Source: Diplolepis rosae
Lineage: Eukaryota > Arthropoda > Insecta > Hymenoptera > Diplolepididae
Assembly (NCBI GenBank): GCA_030998225.1
Contig: JAPYXD010000744.1
Span: 806,001 to 870,000, forward strand
DNA: 64,000 nt
Direction of reading: 5' to 3'
A model generated the notes under the pieces. The model was not told the origin of the DNA, did no database searches, and saw only the letters and a program-made list of their open reading frames with translations. The position numbers were made by a program, and so were the translations under genes. Position 1 is the first letter of the stretch; every line of letters begins with the position of its first letter. This document shows positions 52,145-62,589 of the stretch, in pieces.

Positions 52145-55100
52145 TCAGCCGATGAGAAAGCTATCGGATTTTACATTCTTGGACTCTATCGTATCTAGCC
52201 CGTTTCCGATCCTTGATACGCTAAACGTTTTTAAACTCATTGTTTCGACGGCTTCTCGTAGGGTCGACACGGCTAGTTCTATATTTTTGGCAAATTGTTT
52301 AGCGTCGTAAGTTTCTTTGACAAATAGATTGAAAATTAATCGTTTTTTATCTTTTACAGATGTGACTAATCCAATCTGAGCGTTTTCTTCACGGATATCG
52401 GACGGCTTGATCGACAAATTATCTATCAATTCACGACCCACTAGAGTGCTTAACACGCCGTCGCAGGACACAAAATTTATCAAGTTTTCGTTACGGAGAA
52501 ATAGTTTGTCGTTACTAAACGTGAACAAAGGGGTAAGTATACAATTTCCTTCTTTATTTCTTGCGCTCAGAATGGGTATCGCTTCTACAGATCCGCAATC
52601 CTCGGTTTGTTTGCATTTGGTTGACACCGGGCAGTCACGTGCAACTTTTGAATCTTTTATTACTTGCCCCCAAACTCCCAACATTATATTATTATTCTCC
52701 CTCACGCAATTTTCATTACAGCTTTCTTCGGGCCGATTCGTAGTGGGTTTAGTAGTCTCTCTCTGTGGTTGATCATTCCACGCACTCTCTCTCTCTAAGT
52801 CTCTTGGAGGGGGATCCTCCCTCCCGTCACTGACCCGTCCGGCACAGTCCTGAGTCTCGAGGATATGAGGTTCAGTAACTGGTACCTCAATCCTGTCACT
52901 GACCTTCTCTACCAGTTTCTCTCTCTTTCTTCCTGGCAGAGTCCGGTGGTAGATATCAGTTTTGACTATCTTCACCCCTCTTGCCATCTTAGCCTTCTTG
53001 CTCGCTACCACCTCAAGGTCCAACCCAAGTGCCACCTCATGCTCTCGCGGTAGAGAAGGCTGAGTACCCGGATTCCGTAGGACGCGGCCTGCGCGCCCCG
53101 TACAACCAGCACTGTCATGGCCTAGCCCTTCCACGATTGCCGCAGCACCTTCAAGGGTTCGCAAACCTTGAGAGGTCTTTTGCCTTTGAGAGAGACCTAC
53201 TTGCCCTTCCGGTAAGGTTCTCGTCAGAACACAACTCTCTACCAGAGTTCCGGACTCTACTTCTTCCTCACTTGATTCTTCATCGGTCCCGAAGTTGCTC
53301 TCTGTTTCACTGCAAAATCCATTCCCTGTAAATGGAAAAACTTTTTCTATAGGGTACTCGTGAAATATTGTATCACTAGTGGAGAACACGTTCGCAGTTA
53401 GCGGGTCGCTTTGATCCGTAACTGGCGTGCTCTCACTTTCATCCGCTCCTACTGAATTTGACACTAACACCGGATTCCTGGAGAGCGCATCTGCATTAGC
53501 GTTTACCCTTCCTGGCTTGTATACTATCTCGTAGTCGTATTCCTGAAGTTTGATTTTCCATCTCGCTAGTCTAGATCCAACCGTAGGATCCTTTAAATTG
53601 CATAACCATATTAGTGGACGATGGTCTGTCACTAATTTAAACTTTTGACCGTAAATATAGGGACGAAACTGTTTAACTGCAAAAATGATCGCGTACAATT
53701 CTTTCTCGGTAGTGGTATAATTTAACTCCGCTTTTCCTAAAGTTGCGGATGTATAGGAAATCGGTAGGTCTTCCCCTATTGTTCCCTGACTTAATACGGC
53801 TCCTGCCGCGTAATTGGAAGCATCCGTTGTGATAATAAAGGATTGTTTAAAATTTGGATACTGTAATACCGGTTCAGAACATAGAATTTCTTTGAGTGTG
53901 TCGAACGCCTTTTGAGTTTCTTTAGTCCAAATAAACTGTGATTTTTTCTGTAATAAGTGGGTTAGTGGTTTGGCTATTGGTGAGAAGTTTGGTATGAAGC
54001 GCCTGTAATATCCGGCTAGACCTAAGAATTGTTTGACATTTTTACGACCTGTTGGCTTCGGAAATTTGTTAACAGCTTCTAATTTTTTAGGGTCTGGACT
54101 TACGCCTTCTTCGGATATTTTATGCCCTAGATAACCTATTTCCTTACATAAAAATCGGCACTTTTCCGGTTGTAAGACTAAGCCAGCAGTTTTTAAACGG
54201 CCGAGCAACCTTTCTAACTTCTGGTTATGCTCTTTCAAGGACTTAGCGTATATGACAATATCGTCCATATAGACAAAAAGTTCGATGCCTTGTAATCCCG
54301 AAAGAACTCTATCCATCAGTCTCTGAAAAGTAGCTGGGGCGTTTTTCAGACCGAATGGCATCCTTGTGAACTCGTAATGTCCAAAAGGTGTTGAGAATGC
54401 TGTTTTGTGTCGATCTTTGTGCTCGACTTCGATTTGGTGGAAGCCGGCAGCAAGATCTAGTATCGTGAAATATTTCGAACCCCCTAATTGGTCTAGTATG
54501 TCGGTTATGTTAGGGAGGGGATACGCGTCTCTTACAGTTTTCTCATTAAGCAGACGGTAATCGATCACCATCCGCCATCGCCGATTTCCTTGAGAGTCTG
54601 CCTTTTTCGGTACGACCCACACAGGTGAATTATACGGAGAATCGGATTCCTGTATTCTACCTTCTTCTAACAAAGCCTTCTCCTCCCCTTTTACAAATTC
54701 GCGTTGAATCATAGGTAATCTATGATTCGGTTTCCTAACTGGTTCTTCATTAATAGTATTAATAGTGTGTTTCACAATATTTGTGCATCCTAATCTGTCT
54801 CCGCTAATAAAAAACTGATAAGTAAATTTTTCAATAGTGTTGAGTAATTGTGTTTTTTCTTCGGAATTTAGATTCGTTAGATTTAATTCGGACACTAGTT
54901 TTTCGAATCGATCGCTATGTGGACTGAAAGGGTTTCCACTATTCGCGGCCTTTTTCTCTGTTCTAGGTGCAGGTTCGCCTAATTTAAATTCCTTTATTTC
55001 TACTGGCGGTACGGTTAACTCTACGTCACAGGTAGTGGTATTAATACAGTATACTTTGATTCTTCCGTTCGCGACCGATACTAAAGATTCACCCAAATAC

Positions 55101-55729
55101 ACTCCTGGTCCTGTAGGGATTAATGGCAAATATCCTTCTTTTAACTCGGGGTTCTTTACAGGTATAGTAATTAGTTGCTTTGTTCGGGCTTTTAATTTTA
55201 TATCTACACTCTTTTTTGCGTCTAATATCGAGAATGTACCTAGCTGATTCTGTATTTGTTTTGATTGCAGGTTTATTACTGAGTTGGATAGAAATGGCAT
55301 ACCCAACATACCATCTGATTCGACGGGAAAGCTATTGGAAACTATCTGAAAAGGAATCGCAGAATTGTTTATTCTTATCTGAACTTGTCCACGAGTACGA
55401 ACGCCTTTTTCATTGATACCCAATATATCGTATTTTATCCGACTATCGATGGGAGTATTTGTTTTTATACGTTTTTGTTCAATAAGATTTAATTCTGCCC
55501 CGGTGTTTATTATTAATCTTCCGCTACCATTTTTTAAGTCCTTGCTATTTATATCTATGCTAGGCGAATGTTTTTTATCCGCAGCTGTAAAATTCATGAT
55601 GACGCGTTTAAGAGGTGCGATTCCGTTAAAAAGCTCGTCGTTGCACCATACAGATGAGCTTGTTATTCGTTTAAATGAATTTTTTTTGAAGCGCGTGATT
55701 CTTCTTCCTTTTTCATACGTTTCCTGCAT
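52145..55729 (-). CDS. Element C pol, truncated in the macro-like domain
   Basis: This 1194-residue frame is in the -1 frame relative to gag and overlaps it by 67 bases. The protease site reads INTGAEL: residue 75 is Asn (codon AAC) where B, A and E have Asp, which should abolish proteolysis. RT has YMDD at 487-490. RNase H keeps D636, E677 and D702. The charged linker (about 750-1060) is followed by the first part of the macro-like domain (NFVSCDG, GLVTSVK, IFNLFVKE, SRIGNGLD). The frame then diverges after LDTIES and stops. The HHCC finger and integrase are absent. Pol could still copy RNA, but maturation and integration would need another element. Confidence 0.9.
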   Translation of the reverse strand: MQETYEKGRRITRFKKNSFKRITSSSVWCNDELFNGIAPLKRVIMNFTAADKKHSPSIDINSKDLKNGSGRLIINTGAELNLIEQKRIKTNTPIDSRIKYDILGINEKGVRTRGQVQIRINNSAIPFQIVSNSFPVESDGMLGMPFLSNSVINLQSKQIQNQLGTFSILDAKKSVDIKLKARTKQLITIPVKNPELKEGYLPLIPTGPGVYLGESLVSVANGRIKVYCINTTTCDVELTVPPVEIKEFKLGEPAPRTEKKAANSGNPFSPHSDRFEKLVSELNLTNLNSEEKTQLLNTIEKFTYQFFISGDRLGCTNIVKHTINTINEEPVRKPNHRLPMIQREFVKGEEKALLEEGRIQESDSPYNSPVWVVPKKADSQGNRRWRMVIDYRLLNEKTVRDAYPLPNITDILDQLGGSKYFTILDLAAGFHQIEVEHKDRHKTAFSTPFGHYEFTRMPFGLKNAPATFQRLMDRVLSGLQGIELFVYMDDIVIYAKSLKEHNQKLERLLGRLKTAGLVLQPEKCRFLCKEIGYLGHKISEEGVSPDPKKLEAVNKFPKPTGRKNVKQFLGLAGYYRRFIPNFSPIAKPLTHLLQKKSQFIWTKETQKAFDTLKEILCSEPVLQYPNFKQSFIITTDASNYAAGAVLSQGTIGEDLPISYTSATLGKAELNYTTTEKELYAIIFAVKQFRPYIYGQKFKLVTDHRPLIWLCNLKDPTVGSRLARWKIKLQEYDYEIVYKPGRVNANADALSRNPVLVSNSVGADESESTPVTDQSDPLTANVFSTSDTIFHEYPIEKVFPFTGNGFCSETESNFGTDEESSEEEVESGTLVESCVLTRTLPEGQVGLSQRQKTSQGLRTLEGAAAIVEGLGHDSAGCTGRAGRVLRNPGTQPSLPREHEVALGLDLEVVASKKAKMARGVKIVKTDIYHRTLPGRKREKLVEKVSDRIEVPVTEPHILETQDCAGRVSDGREDPPPRDLERESAWNDQPQRETTKPTTNRPEESCNENCVRENNNIMLGVWGQVIKDSKVARDCPVSTKCKQTEDCGSVEAIPILSARNKEGNCILTPLFTFSNDKLFLRNENLINFVSCDGVLSTLVGRELIDNLSIKPSDIREENAQIGLVTSVKDKKRLIFNLFVKETYDAKQFAKNIELAVSTLREAVETMSLKTFSVSRIGNGLDTIESKNVKSDSFLIG

Positions 55730-57159
55730 TCGTCATACGCGTGACCCCCCTTTTTACAATAACTGCATTCGTTTTTTCCTGTTCTAATGTGTCGCTTTAC
55801 AGTGCAATGTCTAGCAATATGCCCGGGTTTTTGACAGTTATAACATATAGGACTGTCAGATTTCGAGTGTGGGCATTCTCTCGCAAAATGTCCCGGTTTC
55901 CTACAAGCGTGGCAGATAATTTGTTCCTTTGCAGTCGTGCGTAAGCAACCTATAACTAAGTGGCCCTCTTCACCACATCCTTCACAAGCTCTGTTTATCA
56001 ACGGAATTTGTGAGTTATAATTATTAACGCCACGGTATCGATCCCTATCTCTATTATTGATATGATTGGACGTTTCGCTTGCAACTTGTCGAATTCTAGC
56101 TCCAGCGTGGTACGGACGAAATCTATTTTGTGGTCGAGTGTGATTTCCGAATTTATTTCCTATTTCTTTTGATGGCACGTCCTGAGATAATTTTCCTAAA
56201 TCTTTACGATCAAGAGTAGATTCACGTTCGATTTCCCACTCGGCAGTTCGACCTAAATTTATTGCTTCTTGTAATGTACCCGGATGCCCACCCCTGACTC
56301 TAACGGCTAACTCTCTTTTTAATCCCATTATAAAGTTATCTAAGGCGGTGTCGCGAGCAGACTTTATTAACGCCCTGGCATAATCTACAGAGTTCGTTTC
56401 CTCTACTAATTCGATTATATTTGTTAAAATTTCGCCTACTCTAGTTCCGTAGTCTAGAACCCTTTCACTTTCACGTTGTGCTACGTTCGCAAGCGTGTTA
56501 TTCAGCTGGGAGAGATTACGAGTTTCGGTAAACGTGATCTTAAGATGACGCAATAGATCCTCTAAGGAATGGATATCGCGATCCTGCAAAGTTGCGTAAG
56601 CTCTACCTTCTATTCTGGTCCGAATCATTAAGAATAGGTATTGTCGATCCTTAGCGGCAATCGAGTTTCGAGCGTATATACAGTCGTTGATAAATCGCGA
56701 GACTGGCAAATTATATCCGTCAAACGACTTCGGAATAAATTCGAGGGCTGCTCTAAATGGAATCGGATTCTCTGGCTCGTGTGGGGGTAGAGAAAACAGT
56801 CCTGATATACTGGTCGCGCCTGTTGATATGCTGCCCTCTCTACTCATATGCACTGGCGCTAAATGTAGTGCGGGGCTCTCTCGCGAGGTACTAGCTTCCG
56901 GAAGGTACATATTAGCGTGATTTTCTGAACTAAAACGAGTCGAGATTTCTTCGTTTCCTTCTGAGGCCCTCGGGATTTGCGTATTATCGGGCGATCGTAC
57001 GCGATTTGCAAGGGATCTGCCTATGACTCTACTACGTGATGTTGCAACTGGTGGATTTACTTCTACGATTTGTGAATTGGTTTCTGCTGCTCCACTGTTA
57101 ACCTTCCTTTTTGACCTTGTAGACACCCTCGCAGGCCTACCACGGGGTACTTTCGGCAT
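55663..57159 (-). CDS. Element C gag polyprotein
   Basis: This 498-residue gag is intact. It has a basic Arg/Ser-rich N-terminus, then a capsid-type domain from about 122 to 310 (NPIPFRAALEFIPKSFDG). The linker shared with B (NRFRPYHAGAR) leads to four CCHC knuckles at about 392-405, 416-429, 439-452 and 465-478. Its last codons contain a run of eight A (55680-55687 on the plus strand as T). Slippage by one base there moves ribosomes into pol a few codons before the gag stop. The start MPKVPRGRPAR is the first ATG after the leader. Confidence 0.92.
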   Translation of the reverse strand: MPKVPRGRPARVSTRSKRKVNSGAAETNSQIVEVNPPVATSRSRVIGRSLANRVRSPDNTQIPRASEGNEEISTRFSSENHANMYLPEASTSRESPALHLAPVHMSREGSISTGATSISGLFSLPPHEPENPIPFRAALEFIPKSFDGYNLPVSRFINDCIYARNSIAAKDRQYLFLMIRTRIEGRAYATLQDRDIHSLEDLLRHLKITFTETRNLSQLNNTLANVAQRESERVLDYGTRVGEILTNIIELVEETNSVDYARALIKSARDTALDNFIMGLKRELAVRVRGGHPGTLQEAINLGRTAEWEIERESTLDRKDLGKLSQDVPSKEIGNKFGNHTRPQNRFRPYHAGARIRQVASETSNHINNRDRDRYRGVNNYNSQIPLINRACEGCGEEGHLVIGCLRTTAKEQIICHACRKPGHFARECPHSKSDSPICYNCQKPGHIARHCTVKRHIRTGKNECSYCKKGGHAYDECRKRMKKEEESRASKKIHLNE

Positions 57160-58858
57160 TTTATAATTGGATTTAAATAAATAAAAATGAGGGTTATGAG
57201 AGCAAGAAAATTAAATTGGATTTGAATAAAGGAATAAGAATTATAAAGAAGGAAAATTTAAAGCGAACTATCTTATTTCGATAATGAACTCGTAAAAAGT
57301 GTGTTCAAGGTTAATACAATTCCCTTCCCACTTTTAACTTTATCCCATTAACACGTTATGTATAAAATTATTCAAACGTTTTCATTTATAAACATCTTCT
57401 GCTTCCCATACTTATATCGGAGAAAGTTTAAATATTGGATTTGGAGTAAATATATATTTGTTTTCTATCAAGTTCACGCTCGGAAGGTAGAGAAAGTGGG
57501 CAAAGTGAGAACTTATCAATTTTTAGAACGCTTTAAAGGAAAGTTTAAAGAATTTTGGGAAGTTTTGAGTTTTCACTTTTACAAAAACAATGTGGATTTT
57601 ACGACTTGCATATAATAATCCGTTACAGTCTTTTATCGTCTACCCTACAAAAGATCTAACAACCCCCCTTAATTGATTAAAACTACTTCCCTACTAGAGA
57701 AAAACTCTATTCGTCTTCTATCTATAATAGATTGATTGATAACTGTACACAGTTCGCGAGCATAAATTATCAAACGAAATTTCTGAACATAAAGTCCTAA
57801 ACGTAAATTTCTAAACATACATTTCTAAACCTAAATTTCTAGGAATAAATTTCTAAACATAAATTCTTAACACTAACTTCTAAAGATAGATTCCCAAACA
57901 TAAATTTCTAAGATAAATTCCCAAATATGAGTTTCTAACATAAATTTCTAAGCATACATTTTCAAACATGAATTTCGAATATAAATTTTCAAATTTGAAT
58001 TTCGAACATAGATTTTCGCCCTTCAAAGGTAGAGCTTTTGAGATTGGCAATTATTTAGAGCGAAACGACTTACGTTAGAAGGTCTGGAAGACGGACTGAC
58101 ATGCTTTACCACTCAATCACTTTCACTATTGGTATACTCTGCTTTTTGTTTTTCACTCTTTGCTACACTTTAAGCATGTCAATCTCTTCGGATAAGTGTC
58201 CTTTGCAGTCGTTCGTCCCTCTCTTCAGGATATCCTCGGGTATAGTCCCTCGATGGACCTGACAACGTTGGTAACACTCCTTTTTTTTTCTTGAGGGTGG
58301 TGGGGCCCACGTTGCTTCACAACCCCGGTTTTTTACCGGCTGAAATCACATAGGAAACCCACAAAAACCTAGGTGATGGTTGCGGTCGTTCTTATATGTG
58401 CGTTTGATTCACACTTCCTCTAACATCTCCTTTCCTTTCTCCTTTTCCGACCCGTTTCACGACCCTACTTAATTCAGCCCGCTACTAAGGATAGTACTCG
58501 AGAGAAAAGGGTTATCAGCAGCTTCCACTATGTTTCCGAGTCCTCAGTTCCTCCTGCGATGTCCGATGATCCTTAAGGTGGTCCTATATGGTTCTCTTAA
58601 AAACAAATCTTCGTTTCTGCTTTTTGAGCGACCGATGAGTTGTTTGAAATAAGCGTTCTTTTTCGTCGTCGACTACGCAAGTCATGAGCACTTTTATTCT
58701 TTTATATATATATATATATATATTTTTTTTTTAATCAGGAATTAATCATGAAATGTCTCACTGTTTTTTGCAAGTTTCACTGTAATTCACTACACATGTA
58801 TCCGTTTTTAGTTTCAAAGTTTTTACTTGTTTGTTGATTCACTCGCGGCGAGTTTGTG
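57160..58858 (-). other. Long 5' leader of element C
   Basis: About 1.7 kb of untranslated sequence lies between gag and the PBS. It includes a 17-bp-type minisatellite (57780-58018), a GGTGGTGGGGCCCAC patch at about 58295 and an (AT)n run near 58705. No gene is seen; the open frame at 57358-57615 is on the opposite strand and unrecognised. Confidence 0.65.
57780..58018. repeat. Minisatellite, unit about 17 bp
   Basis: About 14 degenerate copies of CTAAACATAAATTT-like units lie in tandem, grading from CTAAACATAAATTT to CAAACATGAATTTCGAA at the right. It sits in the leader of C. Confidence 0.75.
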
Positions 58859-58878
58859 GAATCCCACTTCTGACACCA
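58859..58878 (-). promoter_or_regulatory. tRNA-Leu primer-binding site of C
   Basis: The minus strand reads TGGTGTCAGAAGTGGGATTC, complementary over 20 bases to the 3' end of a tRNA-Leu of the type ending CTGACACCA. It is 15 bases from the LTR. The same site, split by insertions, is seen in A and B. Confidence 0.82.
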
Positions 58879-58893
58879 AAAAAAAAACTGTTC

Positions 58894-59943
58894 TGTCACG
58901 CGCCGAATCAGTTTAAGCGCGAACTGTCGGTAAATTTAAATTTGTAATACACAAATTTAAATCCGGATATAAGTTCTCCACGTTAAAGAGTGGAAACTTA
59001 CCTCACCACAAGCAAAGTATATTTCAATGAACACAATAAAAGTGCATAAATACAAAAACTATAATATTGTGAAAGGAATGGGAAAAGAAACGGAGACCGA
59101 TTTTAATTCAATTTGAACGGTACTTAAACTTCGATTTATTTAACTGTTGTACACAGTGACTGACTCCTTTACGGTGCTCGGATGTCAGTCGCTCAAACAT
59201 TAATGAATTTTCTCTGACCATGATGCTTAACCCCTGCTTGTCTAGGCGCGCGGGTAGTTTTTCGTACGAGTTGATCTTCGTCGCTGTTCGGATGTTTTCG
59301 GAGGCGATCTCTTAATTCCCAGATAAAATGAGGCCCCTTTTCCTTCCGACTGCTGGCGGAAGGTATCGAAGCGAAAAAACCCCGAACTCGGGTTTTGAAC
59401 GGTTGAGAGGCCCTGAGCCACATGGTCGACAGGCGAAGGCAATAAAGTTTAATAAAGGGCTTAACAGTAAAATACATTTCTCTTTTACTGTCAGGGACAG
59501 TTATTGAGTATCCTATAATCGCGTTTTAAGACGGGTTGAGAAACTCGCATTTACTTTATGTATATAAAACACAAATTGCTTTAATGTTAAGGTTTTCTTT
59601 CTAAGTTCCAGGTTTTACAATTTTTGAACATCTGTTGCTTATTGCTATCCACTTTTGTGACACATCTGCGATTCTATGTTCGTTATAAATCTAGGTACAA
59701 ATAGATATAGAAAGGTCGTCATTGTTATAAAATTATCATGCTTCATTCGAATTCAATATACGTTTCTTAATGTCGAATCGCTCTTATTCTATGCCAATCT
59801 CATTACATAATATTCTAAATAATTAGTTTCTAGGGTGTTTCTAAACTATCTTGTCTACCTTTGTTGTTTGATTTTTAATCTTGCTTTGAACATTTCGCGC
59901 GCGGATCGAGACGCCTCTAGCGTCGAAATCGGCTATCGTTACA
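58894..59943 (-). repeat. 5' LTR of element C
   Basis: It begins TGTCACGCGCCGAATC and ends CTATCGTTACA, followed by the last GATA of the array. See the 3' copy for the comparison. Confidence 0.94.
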
Positions 59944-59947
59944 GATA

Positions 59948-61629
59948 GACGTTGGTGGCGCCATCCATTCTTATGACATTATAACCATTATAACATTAAC
60001 GTTTCCGAACTTGCTACTTTCCCACATACACACTGATAAATTACTTCAACAATGGTGTTATTGTGAACCCACGTGAACCCTGTGAACAACTGTGCGTCAA
60101 GTGTTATTCTGTCAAAAAAAAGAAACAAAGTGATAGCTAGACATCTGGCAGTCAAACAATTGACGCATGTTGTTAAAAATCAAGTTTATCCATTATTAAT
60201 TTTAAAAAATGTAAACAATCTATGATTCTTAACGTCACGACACTGAGACCAACGATTTTAAGTGCCTCTTTATAAATCACATACGCGTTCCTTTGTTTAT
60301 AAAATATCAGTTTTAGTGAATAAATACTTTGGACTACAAGATTATATTTCACATCAAACAAGGTACAGTAGTTAGTGCTTATACTTATAGATTAAATTAC
60401 TTATTTTCGAATGGGTTATGTACATTTTATATTTTCAAAATATATACATGCTAAGGTTTACTTTAGAGTTAATTTGTTGGTCTTGAAACAAAGAGGAAAT
60501 TTAAAATGTAGTAACAATTGATCCTTTATTGTTTTGTCAATGTATTCCTACTGTACTATATTTTCTTCAATACTATAACAACATACATTTCATTTTACAA
60601 TCTCTTTTTATTGTAACTATTTTTATTCATACATAATATTTAATATCTGAATCTCATCTAACATTCAAATAAACCAGTTTACTGTTAATCCAGTAACCAT
60701 TTCACTAAATTGATGTTCTCAGTTTTAAGAATCTTATATTTTTCATTACATAGATGCTTATAAAAACTTCGTAATATTACATTTTAAAACAATTTTCATT
60801 ACTATAATTTTCAAAGACTTCCATATATACTTTCGGAATATATAAATAAAATCCTAGAGAAGACATGGTAACACGTCAAAACGTGTTGATGAATTAATAA
60901 AGGAACAATGCCTTAACTTAAAAGTTTTATAATATAGGTCACAAAACTCAAAGGTAATAAAGTTTTTAGTTCTCAAAAACCATCATTATTTTTTGTTATT
61001 ATTAATTTATTAAATTAGAAACCATTTTATTTGTTCAACTCTACAACCATTATCGTTCCGGAGTTCAAGGGTTATGAAAAGAATCCTCATTCCTATCAAA
61101 TCAATCATATGATCAACACAAACTAATATTTTAGTATTCACCAATTTTCAATTACGTTATTTTTTGGAAGTTCTTGAATCTATAAATTGACAATGCATCA
61201 AATATTGTTGGATACTATATTTTTAAATTAATTTCAAGCTCTTTAAATTTTAAATAGAAGACTAACACCTGATATGACTGAAATCCGATATATGCCTGTT
61301 TGCTCTGTTAATGTCAATTGTTAACAAAGAAGGGCAATAAATTTCGGAGTTTAACAAGAAACAACTCCAATGCATCCCTTAAATCTAAAGAAACCTGTAA
61401 AAAATAAACCAAGCTCGAAACTTGTCTGCTCTTTTCACGTTATAATTTCACTTGGTTCAAGAAAACCTCAAAAATAAACCAAGTCAAAAAGCTGTTTGTT
61501 TTTTCACTGAATAATTTTATTTGGATAAGCGAAGCAGATAAAACAAGTCAATCCTCGAACTCGTCAGGAAACCATTCGTTTTCCACCCTTAAACATTTAG
61601 AAATTCCTAAAAATAAATCAAACGATAAG
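59948..61629. other. Flanking AT-rich sequence
   Basis: This is right-hand chromosomal flank of the array. The first 200 bp (GACGTTGGTGGCGCC onward) are less AT-rich. No conserved coding sequence is visible on either strand. Confidence 0.5.
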
Positions 61630-62320
61630 TAGGAATATTTGGATGAGAATGTGATTTCTTAAGATCTGTAGAACCTTAAATAAATCAATTTCCTTACCAT
61701 ATTTAAACTATAAAAAAAATACATATATACATTCAAGTTTCGACAAAGCTACATATTCAATTCCGTTTAGCTGTTGGGTCAGTTTTTACATTCTCATCAC
61801 ATATTCACATCCCAGTTTCCTGTTCATAATTTAAAGGGTAAAATTTTACATCTTCTTTTTTTAAACAAATGTCGACGCATCATGACCCACTGAAATCGAA
61901 AAAAAAGAGTTTTTTTCATTCCGTCTGTTTCTTTCATCGTTGTCTGTTGGCACGATAACTTTCGAAAGAATTATTAGATTGAAATACGCTTTGGATACAC
62001 TTTTTAGGAGCCCAGAAAGAAAGGACGAGTTCATTAACCATCCATATTCGACCACAATTTCTGACAGTGTTAATAAAGCTCTACCTTAAAAAAGTTACAG
62101 TATTGTAAAATGTTATAATGCAAAATTGTCAACTCGAAAAAGATCTACAAATTCTATTCCAACTTTTTTCTTATAAGATGCATATTTTTTGTTTTAATTT
62201 TAAAAATTTCATTGAAAATCAGTACTCCTTATTTCAGCTAAATTATGCAAGATACGAAAATTTACTTGAAGGGGACCGGACAAATTTTTCTTACTGTCTT
62301 TTGTTTTCTAGAAAATTATG
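61630..62320. repeat. Copy of the dispersed repeat of 23640-24780
   Basis: Shared blocks include GACGAGTTCATTAACCA at about 62021 (GACAAGTTCGTTAACCA at 23851), AAGATGCATATTTTT and the CAAGATACGAAAA word of the 150-bp units. It is diverged and has no coding content. Confidence 0.6.
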
Positions 62321-62336
62321 TTAATCTAAAAGTGTA

Positions 62337-62587
62337 CACGGAAAAAATAGTTTAATAAACTTTATAGAACTGTTCAAGAGTTGAGGATATAGGCATTTAC
62401 GGAACAGAATTCTGGAGAAGTTACAGAACTTTTCAAAATAAAACGCGGAACTTTCAATAATTTTTCCTGAATGTTCTACATTTTATTTTGAAAAGTTTGT
62501 AATTTTTCCAGACCTCTGTGCCGTAAATTCCTGTATCCCCAACTCTTGAACAGTTCTATAAAATTTACTGAACTATTTTTTTCCGTG
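62337..62587. mobile_element. 251-bp palindromic MITE, TA target
   Basis: Arms of about 120 bp begin CACGGAAAAAA and are inverted copies, with GAACTGTTCAAGAGTTG as a conserved word in both. TA flanks the element at 62335-62336 and 62588-62589. It is non-coding. Confidence 0.78.
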
Positions 62588-62589
62588 TA

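Larger units (their letters stand above)
50535..59943 (-). mobile_element. Gypsy element C, young but integrase-less
   Basis: This minus-strand Ty3/Gypsy element has two 1050-bp LTRs (50535-51584 and 58894-59943) flanked by GATA. The LTRs differ at about ten positions by eye, so it is the most recent full insertion. It has a PBS, a long leader, intact gag and an open pol with RT and RNase H. Pol stops inside the macro-like domain, and no integrase sequence follows. The protease catalytic Asp is replaced. C therefore looks non-autonomous. Confidence 0.92.

Noticed and set aside
58859..58878. A tRNA-Leu gene
   Set aside because: Only the 3' 20 bases match and they sit beside an LTR; it is a primer-binding site, not a tRNA gene. 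No tRNA or rRNA gene was found in the window.
62118..62324. Small open frame in the dispersed repeat
   Set aside because: Lies in a repeat family with no conserved coding frame in its other copy at 24 kb.
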